Assembly (NCBI GenBank): GCA_964035795.1
Contig: OZ038321.1
Location: 13,633,971-13,697,970 of the forward strand
Source: Pterobdella sp. o SKG-2022
Taxonomy: Eukaryota > Annelida > Clitellata > Hirudinida > Piscicolidae
DNA: 64,000 nucleotides
Direction: 5' to 3'
The notes beneath the pieces are model-generated. The model worked only from the letters and a program-made list of their open reading frames with translations. It searched no databases and was not told where the DNA came from. Position numbers and translations under genes: made by a program. Position 1 is the stretch's first letter. Every line of letters starts with the position of its first letter. This document shows, piece after piece, positions 44,607 to 63,659 of this stretch.

Positions 44607-45799
44607 TTATAATGTTTCAGTACAATGCCAAAGGCTATCGTCAAAATAATAACTTAGACCAATTTATATAACTTTCTATTCAAGTAAAGCTTGATTAGCT
44701 TCATTGGAAGTGTATGAAATGCTTAAAATATTATTTAAATGAGATTTTATTAATATCTACGACAACACTAAACAGCTTCTTTCACTCCAAATATTATATA
44801 CTCAAGTTTGAATATCTTATTTCGATTCTAACCATCAACCAGTTTTTTTTATTCAGTTTCAAAGGTCAATGAATATTAAATTCTGAATTCAAAAAAATAA
44901 TCTTTAGGCTCTATATTTTATCCGTAACTAAATTGAGTTTTTAAAAAATTTTAGAATAAAAATAGGAGTAATTTAATGGTTTTGAATGAAAATAAATAAT
45001 CAATGAAAGTTTAAATGATTCATAGCATAAAATTATTAAAAAAAGGACTATTTTTTTGCATTGGTTCCAACAATAAAAAATATTTGTAAAAATTGGTAAA
45101 AATACAAGTCAATTAATGAATTAAACTTTAACAGCATTATTTTAAGTTACCTAAAAGGTTAATAAATAAATTGTTTTTTTTTTTATAAAAATTTTGCTAT
45201 AGTGTTTTCCTTAAAAAAGGTAAATTGTATATCATCTTGAATAAAATTTACAAAACACAAGAGCTAATTGGCCTTGAAATCATTGATATCTTTGTCATTA
45301 CGTTTATTTTTGTAGTGACCTGTAGGGCTTTTTAAGTTCAGTTTCTTGATCTAGCCATAAATCCCCAGCAAACGACCCATAATAGTTTATTACCTCAATG
45401 TCCTTCACCTACTCTTTGTATCTCAGATTTATTTCAAGTAATACAACTTTTGAAATATAGCATTCAAATAAAAAAAATTTTTTCAGTTTATAGTTATTTA
45501 AAATACACAAAAGGGTTAAAAATGAAAGCAATTTGTGAGTGTTTCCAACTTTTTATACGGAATGAACTCAGATTGGACTTAAAAAATAATATTAAATTTC
45601 ACTTTTTCATTTTAATATTCTAAAAACCTGAATCGATATAAGTAATGGAAATAGTTGGCTAGGTTATATTTGAACACTAAAAATAAGTTTAACCGTCTAT
45701 TTGAAGAAACTCGGTAATTTTTCCTCTACATCATATTGCATACGGTAACTGAACTAGGCATAGGTGCTAAGCTCAAAAAATTTTCTTTTCGTGCTATAA

Positions 45800-45892
45800 A
45801 AAAATGCTTTTATTTATTAAAAGTTTTATTTTTCATGCCAGCTCAGACTAACACTCAACTTGAATTTTCAAATTTAATTTTTTTTGCTTCAA
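45800..45892 (+). repeat. dispersed repeat family A, short diverged fragment
   Basis: Shares with 15961 and 34258 a TTTATTTATT-like start, GCCAGCTCAGACTAACACTC and CAACTTGAATTTTCAAATTT, then ends. Clearly weaker than the other two copies. Confidence 0.4.
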
Positions 45893-47277
45893 TAAACTAG
45901 GGTGCATAAAATAAAAACGATTTTGAAAAGTTCTACTTGTAACTACCAAGGATCCTTTTCACCCCTTTAGAACAACCTGCAAATACACTGAGAGCTGCAT
46001 TTTTTTCAAAGTGATAAACACGAAAAAAATAAATGCACCCATAAAATGAAATTTTTCACGTGAAATTAAAAATAAAATTACCACACGTTCATTCTTAAAT
46101 CGAAAACCAGGACGAGACCATAAAGTATTTGTGGATTAAAATTTGTACTATCAGAATTATGAGCATTTGAAAAATAATATAAACACTTAAGATTTTTTAT
46201 TAAAATTGTATTCATAATCAATTCAACAGAAGTTGTAAATTTTTTTTTGTCATTTCTGAGTATGTTTTGAAACTCATAAATTCTAAACAAATATTTACAC
46301 AAGTTCACAGAAACAGTATTTTCAAGTTCTTAATTAGAATAACATGTGTAAAAATTTTACTTTATTTTTTAATGAAGTTTCCATCTTTTGAATATTTTAA
46401 AAGCTTAACTATGAAAACTTCATGTGATTAAAACAATCTCGACTAGTCTTTTTCCTTTCACTTTCAGAGCAGGTAAAAACTTTTAAACAAATTCAATTTG
46501 AAACGATCAAAATTCTTTTAAATTCTTAATCAACTTGGGTTAAAGAAAAAGAGAAAATTTTTACTTGTGAAGCAATCTCAAAAATCTAAATAGCAAAACA
46601 AATAAAAAATTTCAGTATTTTAAATGCAAATTATATCGTAGTTTTTTTTTAAAAGATTCCAAATTTATTTTATTTCAAGTGGGTTATCTCCAGATGATTA
46701 AGCTAATCTCGATAATGATTTTATAAAAATTGAAGTTTTTCTTATATAATCCTACTCAAAGCTGTCAAGTCATTTTTGACCACAAGGAAACATTGTCTTG
46801 TTAAAAACCCACTTTTCATCCTCATTTTCCTTACATTATTACTATTTCTATAATTTTTAAAATGTAGTTCAAATTTCAAATCACCAAATCTTTCATTGCA
46901 GTGATGCTCCCGTTGAATAGAGACACACAACCACTAGTCCTTTTGAAAGAATATCTGAAGATTCTATCGAATCGTTTAACAGTCTGGAGAAGCATTTAGA
47001 TAAAATTTTTACCATTTCATACTATTCAGTTTCAAACATGTTTTTTCGAATATTTCTTCAGTCCGTTATAGAAGGTTTTGTGAGTTATATTCTCAACATC
47101 TCAAATTGAGTAAGATCGTGATAAAAAAGGTTCTTAAGGCTTATTATTCTGTTTGTATATATTTCAGCATGTTCTGTGTTTTCAAAATAACAATTTTTCA
47201 TTATTTTCAACTGACTTGGAAGCAAGTTGAAAAGACTAAAACCGATTTGTGGACAGTAAGGTTTTTTAAAGGTTTTT

Positions 47278-47458
47278 ACCGGCCCGCATAGCTTAGAGGT
47301 CGAGCATTAGAATAATTATCTAAAGTTACCGTGTTCGATCCCACGTAGGCCGACAATTATCACCTGTTCAACAGTGTGTTTTCGCAACATTGAATTTTTA
47401 GCAAGTGCTTTGAACTTCAAGGAAAAGCGCTTCATAAACACCGCATCACCTCGTTACA
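47278..47458 (+). repeat. tRNA-Ile-derived SINE, copy D
   Basis: The head GGCCCGCATAGCTTAGAGGT and TTAGAATAATTATCTAAAGT, T-arm GTGTTCGATCCCACGTAGGC, body CAATTATCACCTGTTCAACA, 3' hairpin with AAAAGCGCTT and tail CACCGCATCACC. The anticodon stem has one changed pair. Confidence 0.82.
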
Positions 47459-48171
47459 AGGTTTTTAAGTTTTAATCACCTCATCAAATAAAAGCAGTTT
47501 TCTGATTTTATAAACCAAATTAAAAACAATTTTCACATAAAATTAAATGAAATAATGTTTCTTAACTTTTAACCTTTGTTTGAAACATTATAAAATCATG
47601 GTACATTTCGCAATAACTTTTGGTTTTCAAATTCATGTTAATATAATCATGATGAAAAGCGATAAAGCTTTTGAATGTTGACTAGATCTTTTTATTGCCC
47701 AAACTAGCTTTTTTGCATTCATAATGGTTCACTATTCTATTGAAATATTAGCATTCAATTCAATAAATTTTAATTAATTGATTATTTAAAAATAAAATGA
47801 TAGCTCTATGTTTGAAACTGAAAAGCTACGGTTACAATCGAAACAAAGTCATATTGATGATGGTTGTTAGGCTTCACATTAGATTCACCACTACTTACAA
47901 CAAGCCGAGTTTCTTTGAATGCTTTTTTGCTGCAATGAAACAGCCATACAAAAATATTTCATCAAAAAGCACATCCTCTGTAATACTTTAGTAGTTGTGA
48001 ATTTAATACTTAAACGCGGGTCATCATTTAAATACCAAAAAAGTTGTCATACGCTCATCAGAACTTAAATACAAATACAATTATGGTGAATTTTCATTCT
48101 TTATACATGCATGTATTCTGTATATATAAATGATTATTCTTAATATTAAATGGTTAAGAAAGGAATAAATA

Positions 48172-51100
48172 TCATAAAGAAGTGTTCTGGAGACGAGGAT
48201 TATCATCAGAAGTCTTCATCTTCTTGATTGTGTTTTTGAGAGCCTGGCGTTTGTTACAGAACCACACACGAACCACTTCTCGTTCGTAATTTAATCGGTC
48301 CGATAACTCAGACATTTCGTTGCCTTTGGAAGAAATACGGTAGAAAGTATTTCAAATTTATTGTCAAATGTAGATTACTTATCTAATTTATTATGAAAAA
48401 TGTGAGCAAATGCTTTTAAAGATATATTTATTTTTGTAAAAGGTAATTTAAAATGTGTTTTTGACAGTTTTTCGACATTATGGGCGTGAAAAAAAGCATC
48501 CATTTGTAAGCAAAAAGAAAAACACAACGCCTACGAAACTGTCTAACGCAGTTGTAAGAATAATTACCAGAAGGATGACTGTTTCTCTCGAAGTATTCAT
48601 TGAGAACTTCGAGGGCTTGTGGGGTGAAAGAGGTCCTTCGTTTGCGCTTCTTCGATGGCTCGTTTCCTATCAATTCTGTTAGGTTGTGCACCCCACTTTT
48701 GTACCTATGGTTTAGAGCTTGAAGTTTATGCTCCGTTTTATCTTTTTGTTATTTATTGAGTTTTTTCTATAATTGGAGTTGTGACTGCTGTTCAAAAAAA
48801 AATTAAAGAATAATTTATAAATAAAAATTTATGTACAAAATAATGAAATATGTTTGAGCACAAGAAATTTGTGTGAATTTTAAATCAGTCTCCATAAAGC
48901 ATAGGCTCAAACAATTTGCCTTGACAATTGACGCGATCTATACATACAATGTCTCTAAAAATAAACATGGAAAAATCCATCTGGTGTGCACAAAACGAAC
49001 CTTTCTTCAGCATCTTGCATCCACCTCTCCAAAACTGGTTTTATCTTTTGAGCGCTTTTAGGTGTTATGTCCAGCTTTTCAAACCTTTTATTCAGATCAA
49101 ATGAATGATTTTTAATGGAAATTTTTTAAGTACGTTAAGTGCTAAGAACGATGAAAAAAAAGTAATAAGCTTTATAATATTTTTGGTTATATGAATTTTC
49201 TAGAAATGATTTTCAAAAATCCTAAAAGTCCTTAGATTTTGTCCATTAGAACCCTAAAATTTCGTTGTTTTTTATTCAAATTTTGCGTGCATTTGAAAAA
49301 AAGCTATAATTTCATGACAAAACCAGTAGTCATAAACTACCAAAACTTGTATTGTTTATCAAAAATCGTATAAAATAAATGCAAATGAATGTGTCACATA
49401 ATAGGCTAAAATCTCACAAGACCTGCAGATGGCAGACTGGCTGTAGGAGGGTCCTTCGGTGGCGCTGAGGGCAAGTCCAACTTGTGTTTGCGTGAGTCCC
49501 AAAGACAAGCGTCTGATCTTGAAATGCTTGGCAAACTCCCTTATCTCATCGAGATTCACTCCGTCCACCATGGTACTCTCGCTCGCTCCATTGATTAAAT
49601 CTGCGTGGTTTCATTTAGTGACGTTGTGTGGATATCACTGAATTAAATTTCGATTTTAAGTTTATAAATTATACATTAAATTTTCGAAAGAACTTTTAGT
49701 AAAAAAATTCAAATATGTGTTGGAGTGATAAATGAATTTTTTTTGTAGAATTTTAATATTTTTCAAAGTTTTTTTTCAAAATTTTTCAAAAAATTTAATT
49801 TTAAAATGTTGAAAACAAGTTGCAAAGATGCTTATATGGTGCTTTATGCTATGTTTGGCAGTCTTGGCGCCTTATAAATATACATTTGTTTCAATTATTC
49901 AAAAAAAGTTGAACCTTTATTAATTTTAGTAACCATTTTTCAACGTCCAACGACTCAAAACTGCAGTGGAAATGTACCTTAGAATTCAAGCCTGTTTTAT
50001 TATCTTACACGGACTTGTAGATCTAAAATACTTGATAGAAAATTTTCTAGAAACAAAATTTTACAAAACATAACTAGGTTTGTATCTTTCTAATTAATGA
50101 GTTTTTTTTGCAAATCTATATTTAATGGTTTCAAACAGACGTAATATTTCTTGAAAAAATAATTCCGCCATGAGAGTTTTTATTGGAATGTTGTCTTATT
50201 CGAAATATCTCTGTTGTGTGGGCGGTGCTTGAATCAATAAGCCATCTCAACAGAGTCTCATGATTTTTGCTTCGTCATAAGAATGCGAAGTCTATAATAT
50301 ATACATCTTCCAGGTTAGTATTGATTCTCTGTAAAAATTGCTTTCTAAAGTGTTTAACTGAATATGTAATTTGGAACATAACTTTTTGAATTGAATCAAA
50401 ACGATTTCATTGCTAATAGCTGCAAATATATACACTTTTGAGGCTCATAAAAATTTTATGCACAAAATATCAGATCCAGACTTCAAAAAAAAATTTAATT
50501 AAAAAAAACACACTAGTGAAATAATTTTTTCAAACTTATTAGTAGCATATTGATCATTATATACAACATAAAAATGCAATCAATCAATCTCTTCGACGAC
50601 CTGAAAATCCCAATTCTTCGGGATTTCAGCCGCACGCTAATGAGATTATAATGAAAAAATAATATAAAAATGTAAATGAACAAACTAGGAAGAAGCTGGT
50701 TGATGTTGGGCGTAGATGAAACGGCATGGCTTTGTGAGTTGTTGTGGCATGAGGAAGGGGACATGGAAGAGTTGGAGGAAGGGGAGAGAGGGACGCTGTT
50801 TGAAAGTTTACTGTTGTTGTTTTGTAAATGAACTTGAAGTGATTGTAGTAAGTGTTTACTATGCAGTCCTAATGGAAGATTCTGGTGTGATGTGTTTCGA
50901 TTAGTCTCATTTTAACCGAACCCAGTATTAACATCAATCTTATTTTAAAATCTGAAAATAATTTATTTTTATCGATTTAAAAATGAAGTTAAAAATAATC
51001 ACTTTGAGCTCTCTGGTTTGGCCATTGGAAACGTTGGAAAGAGTGCATTCAGCAGGTGTAGAACTAGTGGTCGAAGATAAAAGGGATGTTGAAATAGTAA

Positions 51101-52894
51101 CTGAAGGTGAAGATGTTGAAGATGGTACTGATGATGATGATGATGTAACGGTTTGGTTTGCTGTTGAGGGTAAGACCGGTTGAGAAAGAGATTTGAGTTT
51201 TGTAACTGTATGATGTATGTTGTTACGATAATTCAAAATTTCAATTCAATTAATTAATATAATTCAAAAACTAGGAAATTTGAAACCGATATTGTTGGGA
51301 AAGGCCATTTTCGAAAGATTTGTGACAATAAGTTGGCCATTTGAAGTGGTCAAAAGTTGCATGGCTGCATTAGAGCTGGCGAGAGGGATTGAAATGATTT
51401 GTTGGTAGCGGTTGTTCGTTGATATGGGGATAAGCAGATGCCTCACAGGAAGCACTGGAGTTTTCGTCCCGTTTTTGGCTGCCTGCTGTCCTAACTGTTG
51501 CTTAAGTTGTGAGATGAGGGTGCTGGAGTTGGTGCTTGTGGCTATGCTGCTAACAGAAGAGTTGAGAAAGTAAGGCGGGTTGGAAATTATTGGTTTTTGC
51601 TTTGAAACAACACTAGTGACAGCTGCGGTTGTGGTTGATGAATTGTTGAACGGCAAAGCAATGTGGTTGAAAATACCTTGTTGAATTTGAGATAAATAAA
51701 TTAATTTCCAACATTTATAATTTATTCAAAACGGTTTAAATTACCAGAAAGATTGTCGTTTTTGTTGCTTTCTGTAAGTTCATTTAGAGGCCAATTGTCG
51801 TGAACAGATGTAGTGTGAAGTGGGTGCATGGACGAAAGAATAGGAGAAGAAGTGTTTCTACATGATAACATCACGTCCTGCAAGGTGGTTTTGCAGTCAA
51901 AATAATTGTGATTTTTAATCAGGATTAAATCCAAGCTGTTGGAAACAGGCGTTAAAAAGAATGATAAAGAATTTAACTTATTTAGTTTTAAAAATAAATA
52001 TGAAACATTCTTCAAGCATTCAATATTGAGTATTTGGTTACTTTGGAAGTTATAGTTTTTTTGAGTGTTCTTGTAAATCTAGTTGGAAAATTTAATTTAA
52101 AAATTATTCGAATTTATTAAATTTTATTCAGATAAAATATCTTATCTTAGTTGCAATTAATTTTTTTATAGAATAAATAGAAATTTGTGAGCTTATACAC
52201 TTATGATATTAAAACCGGGCAAATTGTAAAGCCTTGGAATAATCAATAAGCTCTAAACCAGCAACACTGCACGTAGGTTAGGCAAGATATCTTTAAAAAA
52301 AATAATGAAATATAACCAAGGGCTAAATTTTTGAAGAATTATAAATACCACTAAGCTAAATAAGATACTAAAAAGACACGTTTGTTTCTTAAAAGATTTT
52401 AAAAATCAAAACTTTGGTTTGATGAATGATTGTAACATCTTGAGAGAATTTTGCCTGAACACTCGTCAACACGACAAATATTTCAATTGAATATCAATGA
52501 ATTGTGTAAAACTTCGGAAATAACTGAACATTTCAAGGAAAAAATTTAAAAAAAAGTATTTGTTTATTTTTACTGTGTATATTAAATAAATTGAAATGAT
52601 TTTCAAATTGAATAGTGTTATTTTATCTTCTGATAATTAATTAGGATTATTGAGCATACTGAAAATATATTTTTATATTCATGGAATGCTTGATACAAAT
52701 TTTTCATAATTTTGAATATTAAAAACGTTTTTTTAATATAAATTTTGCTTAAGGCATATGATTGCATTGAGTTAAAGCACGGAAAACGATAAGGAATTGA
52801 AGAGGGGAGGTACTTGTTTTATGATGGCGGAATGGGAGAGTTTTGCGGACTCCCCCGTTGTTTCTAGACAGCCTATGGAGTCGCAGGCTTCCAT
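48172..52894 (-). CDS. POU6: POU6-class POU-homeodomain transcription factor
   Basis: Exons: 52814-52894, about 51745-51976, 51272-51676, 51003-51205, 50686-50881, 49423-49600, 49001-49084, 48568-48704, 48172-48323. All are in phase and give about 555 residues. The N-terminal half is rich in Ser, Thr, Asn and Gln and includes AMQLLTTSNGQLIVTNL, similar to the POU6F activation region. The POU-specific domain (VNLDEIREFAKHFKIRRLSL, GLTQTQVGLALSATEGPSYS, QSAICRFEKLDITPKSAQK) is diagnostic of class 6. The linker HNLTELIGNEPSKKRKRRTS leads into the homeodomain FTPQALEVLNEYFERNSHPS, with recognition helix REVVRVWFCNKRQALKN. POU6 factors act in neurons and sensory cells in other animals. The acceptor of the exon 50686-50881 (CACCAG) and the 5' side of the 51745 exon are the least certain points. 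A CAACAG acceptor precedes the first ATG by 6 bp. Confidence 0.95.
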
Positions 52895-54335
52895 GTCGAT
52901 CTGTTGAGCACCATGTTTTATTGAAACATTATAAAATTTCTATACAAATTAATTAGTAGAGTTGTACTGATTCTGAAAAGTATATTTTGGGAAATATATC
53001 TACCAAACTCTCAAATTTAAATTTTTTTTCTTGTTTTAAAAATTGAATTAAACTTAAACTTTGATTCATAATATTATATTTACAAATAAAAGTTATTTTT
53101 CGTTGAATATCATGTGTAACCTCTGTCATTTTCATGGAGCAAATGGTGGCTAGAAGAAGGTTCCAGCGCGACGCACAACTTCAAGCTTGCAAATTTTATG
53201 AATTTCAAACACAATCTTAACTATTTATGCTTTTTAATGCTCTGTTTTGAACAGTTTCATCGAAAGACACTGAGAGAACTAGGATATACGTCTAGTTGAA
53301 CCTACAACGTGCTTACAGTATTTCGGTTGATCATTTAATGGTGATTCAAGTTTTTTTTGACTAAGTGAACTGAACAACAAGATTCCCAAAATTTTCCTTG
53401 AAATGATCCACTAAACAAAAATTATAGGTTTATTTACAACAAAACCGTTTTCAAATATTTGTTATTTAATGATGAGATTGACTTTATTAACATTGAAGAA
53501 TCATCAAAAGCATATAACAATTTACAAGCTTCAGTTATACGCCATCCACGCTAGAAGAATGCTTGTACAAGCAATGTATGTGTCTGTGACGTTTTGTTGA
53601 ATACAATGTAGGTATGAGCGTGTGATAAGATGTGTGGCAGTGTGTTTGTGTGTTCGTTGTTTATTTTTGTGTAGGTGTAGCTAGAATTTCTCGCGTTTAT
53701 AGTTCAAGAAAATCATTTATAATTTTTCTTCAAAAAAATTTTATTATAATTAAAAGCTTTAATCACTAATATGGTTCATGACGATCGACCGCCAGCAAAA
53801 CCAGAATGTACAGGAGCATTGCTATTATGCATCTCCACATTAGGCACAAGCGACGTATGCATACACACATTTCGAAGATATGTTCTGTTGTTCGTGACTG
53901 TAGAAAGATTTCCAGAAATTTATTTCTAGTTAAACATATTTAAATAAGTTAAATAATTTTATTTGAGATGATCTTTATTTAAGCAAAACAATGCAAGTGG
54001 TTTTCTAGTGGTGTGTGGTAGATGCCAATAACCAGTGATAAACAATGGAAAACTTAATCGATTGGATTATAAATAGCCAGTTATAAGTTGTATGAGACCT
54101 AGGAATTCTAGGTGTACAATATTTTAGAATCTCACATTCTTATACTTTGTTTCTAAAATAAATGAACTAAAAAACCTTTAATATATATGAATTTTAACAA
54201 AAAATGTGAAATTGAATTAAAAAGAATGCAACAGTTTCTAATGAAATAAAAACCTAATTTTCGATCTAATAATGAAAATAGTAATAAAAAATATAAAAAA
54301 TGTATTTTGATAAAAATTGAAAAAATAAAAAAAGT
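52895..54335. other. intergenic upstream of POU6, with one possible exon
   Basis: Mostly AT-rich DNA. The block 53770-53890 is more GC-rich and open on both strands. On the minus strand a good acceptor ACAACAG precedes a frame reading TYLRNVCMHTSLVPNVEM and ending GFAGGRSS and TGA. It could be a terminal exon of an unplaced minus-strand gene. I do not recognise it. Confidence 0.35.
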
Positions 54336-54419
54336 TGTCAGAAGTGGGATTCGAACCCACGCCTGGAGAACCAGACTGCGACCTGAACGCAGCGCCTTAG
54401 ACCGCTCGGCCATCCTGAC
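54336..54419 (-). tRNA. tRNA-Leu (anticodon CAG)
   Basis: An 84-nt cloverleaf: acceptor stem GTCAGGA/TTCTGAC with discriminator A, D-arm with GGCCGAGCGGTCTAAGGC, anticodon arm CTGCG-TTCAGGT-CGCAG giving CAG (reads CUG), a long variable arm TCTGGTTCTCCAGG as in class II tRNAs, and T-arm GTGGGTTCGAATCCCAC. No intron. Internal A and B boxes for RNA polymerase III are intact. The open reading frame overlapping it is an artefact. Confidence 0.96.
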
Positions 54420-55186
54420 ACTATAAAACTAAAGGCTAAACGATAACAAAACGAAAAGTCAATTAAAATGTCAACTTTGAAGTTTAGTGCAACAAAAATA
54501 ATTAATGCTTCAATCAGTTTTAGTGAAAAAATTCATTTGCATCAAAACTGTTAAATTTTCAAATCTTACTTTTTAGTGTTCCTCTGACTAGTTAAGTTTT
54601 ACTAGTTTGTATACATTTCTTTTTGAACATTATTTTAGTGTATTCAATATCACGTCAGGTCTTTTAGTTTTTGAAAAATTAAGAGTTGGTCAGCATGAGT
54701 TTGTGATTTTTTCAAAATAACCAAGAACTAAATCGTAACGTTTGAGAAATCCAAAGTTAATATTATATATAAGAAATAATTTTTAATATTAAAACATGAA
54801 AAGCATTCGATGGTTATGATTAACTAAACTATCCTATTAACAAAAACGATTTAAACCTCTTACTTTGATTAACTGAATAATAACACGAAGCTTTTCGTAT
54901 GTTGGACTCACAATATGGAGTATAAAAACTATTCTATGGTTAATTTATTCATTTTTTTTAAATTCCATATTACGGCAGGTTTTTTTTAGTGCTTTGTTTA
55001 TGCACTCCAGACAGGATCATTGTTGAATAAGTGAGCAACTTTCAATCCCTTGTGCATCTTGAAAAACTTAATTTAAGTTTTTTTTCAAACAGTCATTAGC
55101 AAATCAAAACTTTCAGAATGAATACCAGTAATTGCAAATATTTTTTTTAATTTAAATTTCATCAAAGATTTTGAAAAAGGCATTTT

Positions 55187-55459
55187 TTATTTTAATTTCG
55201 TAAAATAATCATAACAAGTGATGAAAATAAGATGTCTTTCAAAAACTACATGCTCATACTTATTCAAAGTATCTTCAAAGCATTGGAAAAATAAAAAACA
55301 GATTTCTAATAAATTTTCAGGCCTCAAACTAATCGAACAACTAGCGACTTGAAGATTAAAGTTTTCATAGACAAGATTTATACGCTGTTGTTGATTAAAC
55401 TGCGCCTCACTTAATGTATGTATGTGTTTTAAAACAACAAAAACCAATTGGTATCTCTG
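55187..55459 (-). CDS. orphan exon of an unidentified minus-strand gene (partial)
   Basis: An acceptor AATTTACAG at about 55460 opens a frame of over 85 codons reading YQLVFVVLKHIHTLSEAQFN, then NLQVASCSISLRPENLLEIC and FEDTLNKYEHVVFERHL. The codon content and amphipathic pattern look protein-like, with less AT bias than the surroundings. A TAA ends the frame at 55187; a GTTATG inside it (near 55216) could instead be a donor. No neighbouring exon could be tied to it, and I do not recognise a family. Confidence 0.35.
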   Translation of the reverse strand, partial: QRYQLVFVVLKHIHTLSEAQFNQQQRINLVYENFNLQVASCSISLRPENLLEICFLFFQCFEDTLNKYEHVVFERHLIFITCYDYFTKLK

Positions 55460-57567
55460 TAAATTAATATTTTATATAATACACAGATTAACCTTTGAAA
55501 AACGAATTTTGCGATGAATATAAATGAAATAGTTTATACGACTTACTATAAATTTTTAATGCAGTTTATACAAGTAAGGGTTGGTGGTATTTTTGAAACC
55601 CAGTTATTTTATTCTTTATGATTCAAATGGTAATGTATATAAAACCAAACTATGAATTTTTATGTTTTTTATTCCGTGCTTTGAGGCAGATCTATTTGAA
55701 CATTTCTACAACGCCGAGTGACTTTAATTAGAAGCACCATTTGAAGTGACGCTTGAATTTAATGGCAACTAAGTTTATATTTAAATAATAGAGATGCCCG
55801 TCAGAAAATTTAAAAAATGCAACTAGCTCAAAAACTTTTATGAAGTTAAGTAGTTAAAACAAAAAATTTTTAAATTTATTTTACGAAAACTAATATCATC
55901 TTGTAAACGACGCGACTTCGTAATAATAGACAAATACATTGATGTGAGCTATTATAAACTATAAGATTTTATTTAATAATAGATAAATGAAGCATCGATT
56001 AAAAATGAAGTTTTGCTTTTATTTGAAAAGTATTATTTCAAAAATTTTAATAATCAACCATAAATTAAAATAAACGAGCGAAAATTATTGTGAAAGAATT
56101 ACGTTATAAGAGTTTTGTGCGAAAGTTTTTCTTTGCTAAATAAAGTTTGAAAATAAAGATTATATTTTGCTAAAAATATCAAAAAAATATATACATTAAA
56201 TTATTAAAAACTAAATTTACATACTTGAATTGGCTTAACAGTTATCTATACCTTAAATCATAGTTGCTAATTGTAAATCTTAGCATGTACGGCAACAAGG
56301 ACATAATTAGATCAGCAAAAAATATAGTTTTAGCTTTCAGATAGATAAAATCCACTGAAGAAAAAGTAAATTCAAAAATGGTGTTCAGACAATGCTAATG
56401 TGGAAACAGAAGAACCCCAAAAAGTCGGTAGGTTTGAATCAGAAAAAGATAGCCAAGCTCATGGGATATGCAGAGACTGAGCGCCCAAGAGTAAAAAATA
56501 TTTTAGCTCGTTAGGATAATCAATACATTGTACAAGAACTCCAAAAAGAAAAAGTTTTGCCAAGTATAATAATAGATATGGGAACCTCAATAATGATGTC
56601 GAAGTAAGAATGAGCCATAACACCTCAGGTGTGATGAAGGAGAAGAGCCCACAAAAGCACATGATGGAGAAGACAAAAGAACATTAAAAGTGCTTGAAAG
56701 CACATTGAGGTGGATATATAGATAAGAGATTGAGGTTCATTGATTAATTATTATTATTATTAAAGCTGGAGTTGCATGTCTAATTAGCTTCGAGTTTCTT
56801 AATTTTAGATTTAAATGTCTTTAGGCTTGATATATTTTCCTTTTACTGAATACTTTTTTGTGTTAGAGATTTGATTAAAAAAAGGTAAATTAGTGGGATG
56901 AAGTCCTTTCAAAACCAACTTGGAAAGCAATTAAAAAATTTAATATCGGAAGATACGAATCTTTGAAAAGAATATTTGACAAATGATTCAAAATGAAAAA
57001 ATAACTAAAATACTATTATGAAGATTTAAAAGAACTATGACAAAACAACAAAGATTTACAAATGTCAAACCAATATCAAAAACTTAAGACATCACATAAA
57101 CCATCTATTCTTTCGATGTCTTAAGCTATTCTATGTAATAAATAAACCAAATCAACACACGGTTACTCACATATATAAACACACACATCCAAAAGCAATC
57201 GTAAAAATTCTAAACACGAAAAAAAAAGGTCAATAGGTTTAGTGATCATACAAAACATTTCATTAATGTCGCATCAAACATTAAAATAAAGCCACATTAT
57301 ACAATAAAATACCTGTTCAACAATCTATTGATTCAAAATAATTATTTCAAACCTTTCTGAACGCGTGAAGTGTCCAGACCAAAATTTTAAATAGGTTTTA
57401 TCAGTTACATGAGTCGTTCACAAACCACCTTGCACCAAAACGAAGTGACTCATTAAGCAACCCTTTTTTAACTCAAAATGAGCCAAATTTTTGAATGAAC
57501 CTTATCTATCAACCATTTAAAAAATATTAACCATCAAAAGGTTTGAGGAGCACAAGGAAGGAAGGGG
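55460..57567. other. intergenic or unresolved intron DNA 3' of GRB2
   Basis: AT-rich, with no supported exon. 56400-56760 is a less AT-rich block followed by a (TTA)n run at about 56744-56761; this could be a retroelement 3' end, but no coding motif is left. Confidence 0.45.

Positions 57568-63659
<6,092 letters not shown>

Larger units (their letters stand above)
44607..48171. other. intergenic between SLC6 start and POU6 end
   Basis: 3.5 kb of AT-rich DNA. It holds a fragment of repeat family A near 45800-45892 and a SINE at 47278-47458. The few open frames longer than 60 codons have no recognisable content. Confidence 0.55.

Noticed and set aside
47797..47991. 64-codon plus-strand frame upstream of POU6's 3' end
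   Set aside because: No splice sites, family motif or conserved pattern; length is expected by chance in this much sequence.
54153..54413. 86-codon minus-strand frame over the tRNA
   Set aside because: Its first 26 residues are the translation of tRNA-Leu(CAG); the rest is low-complexity. Not a gene.
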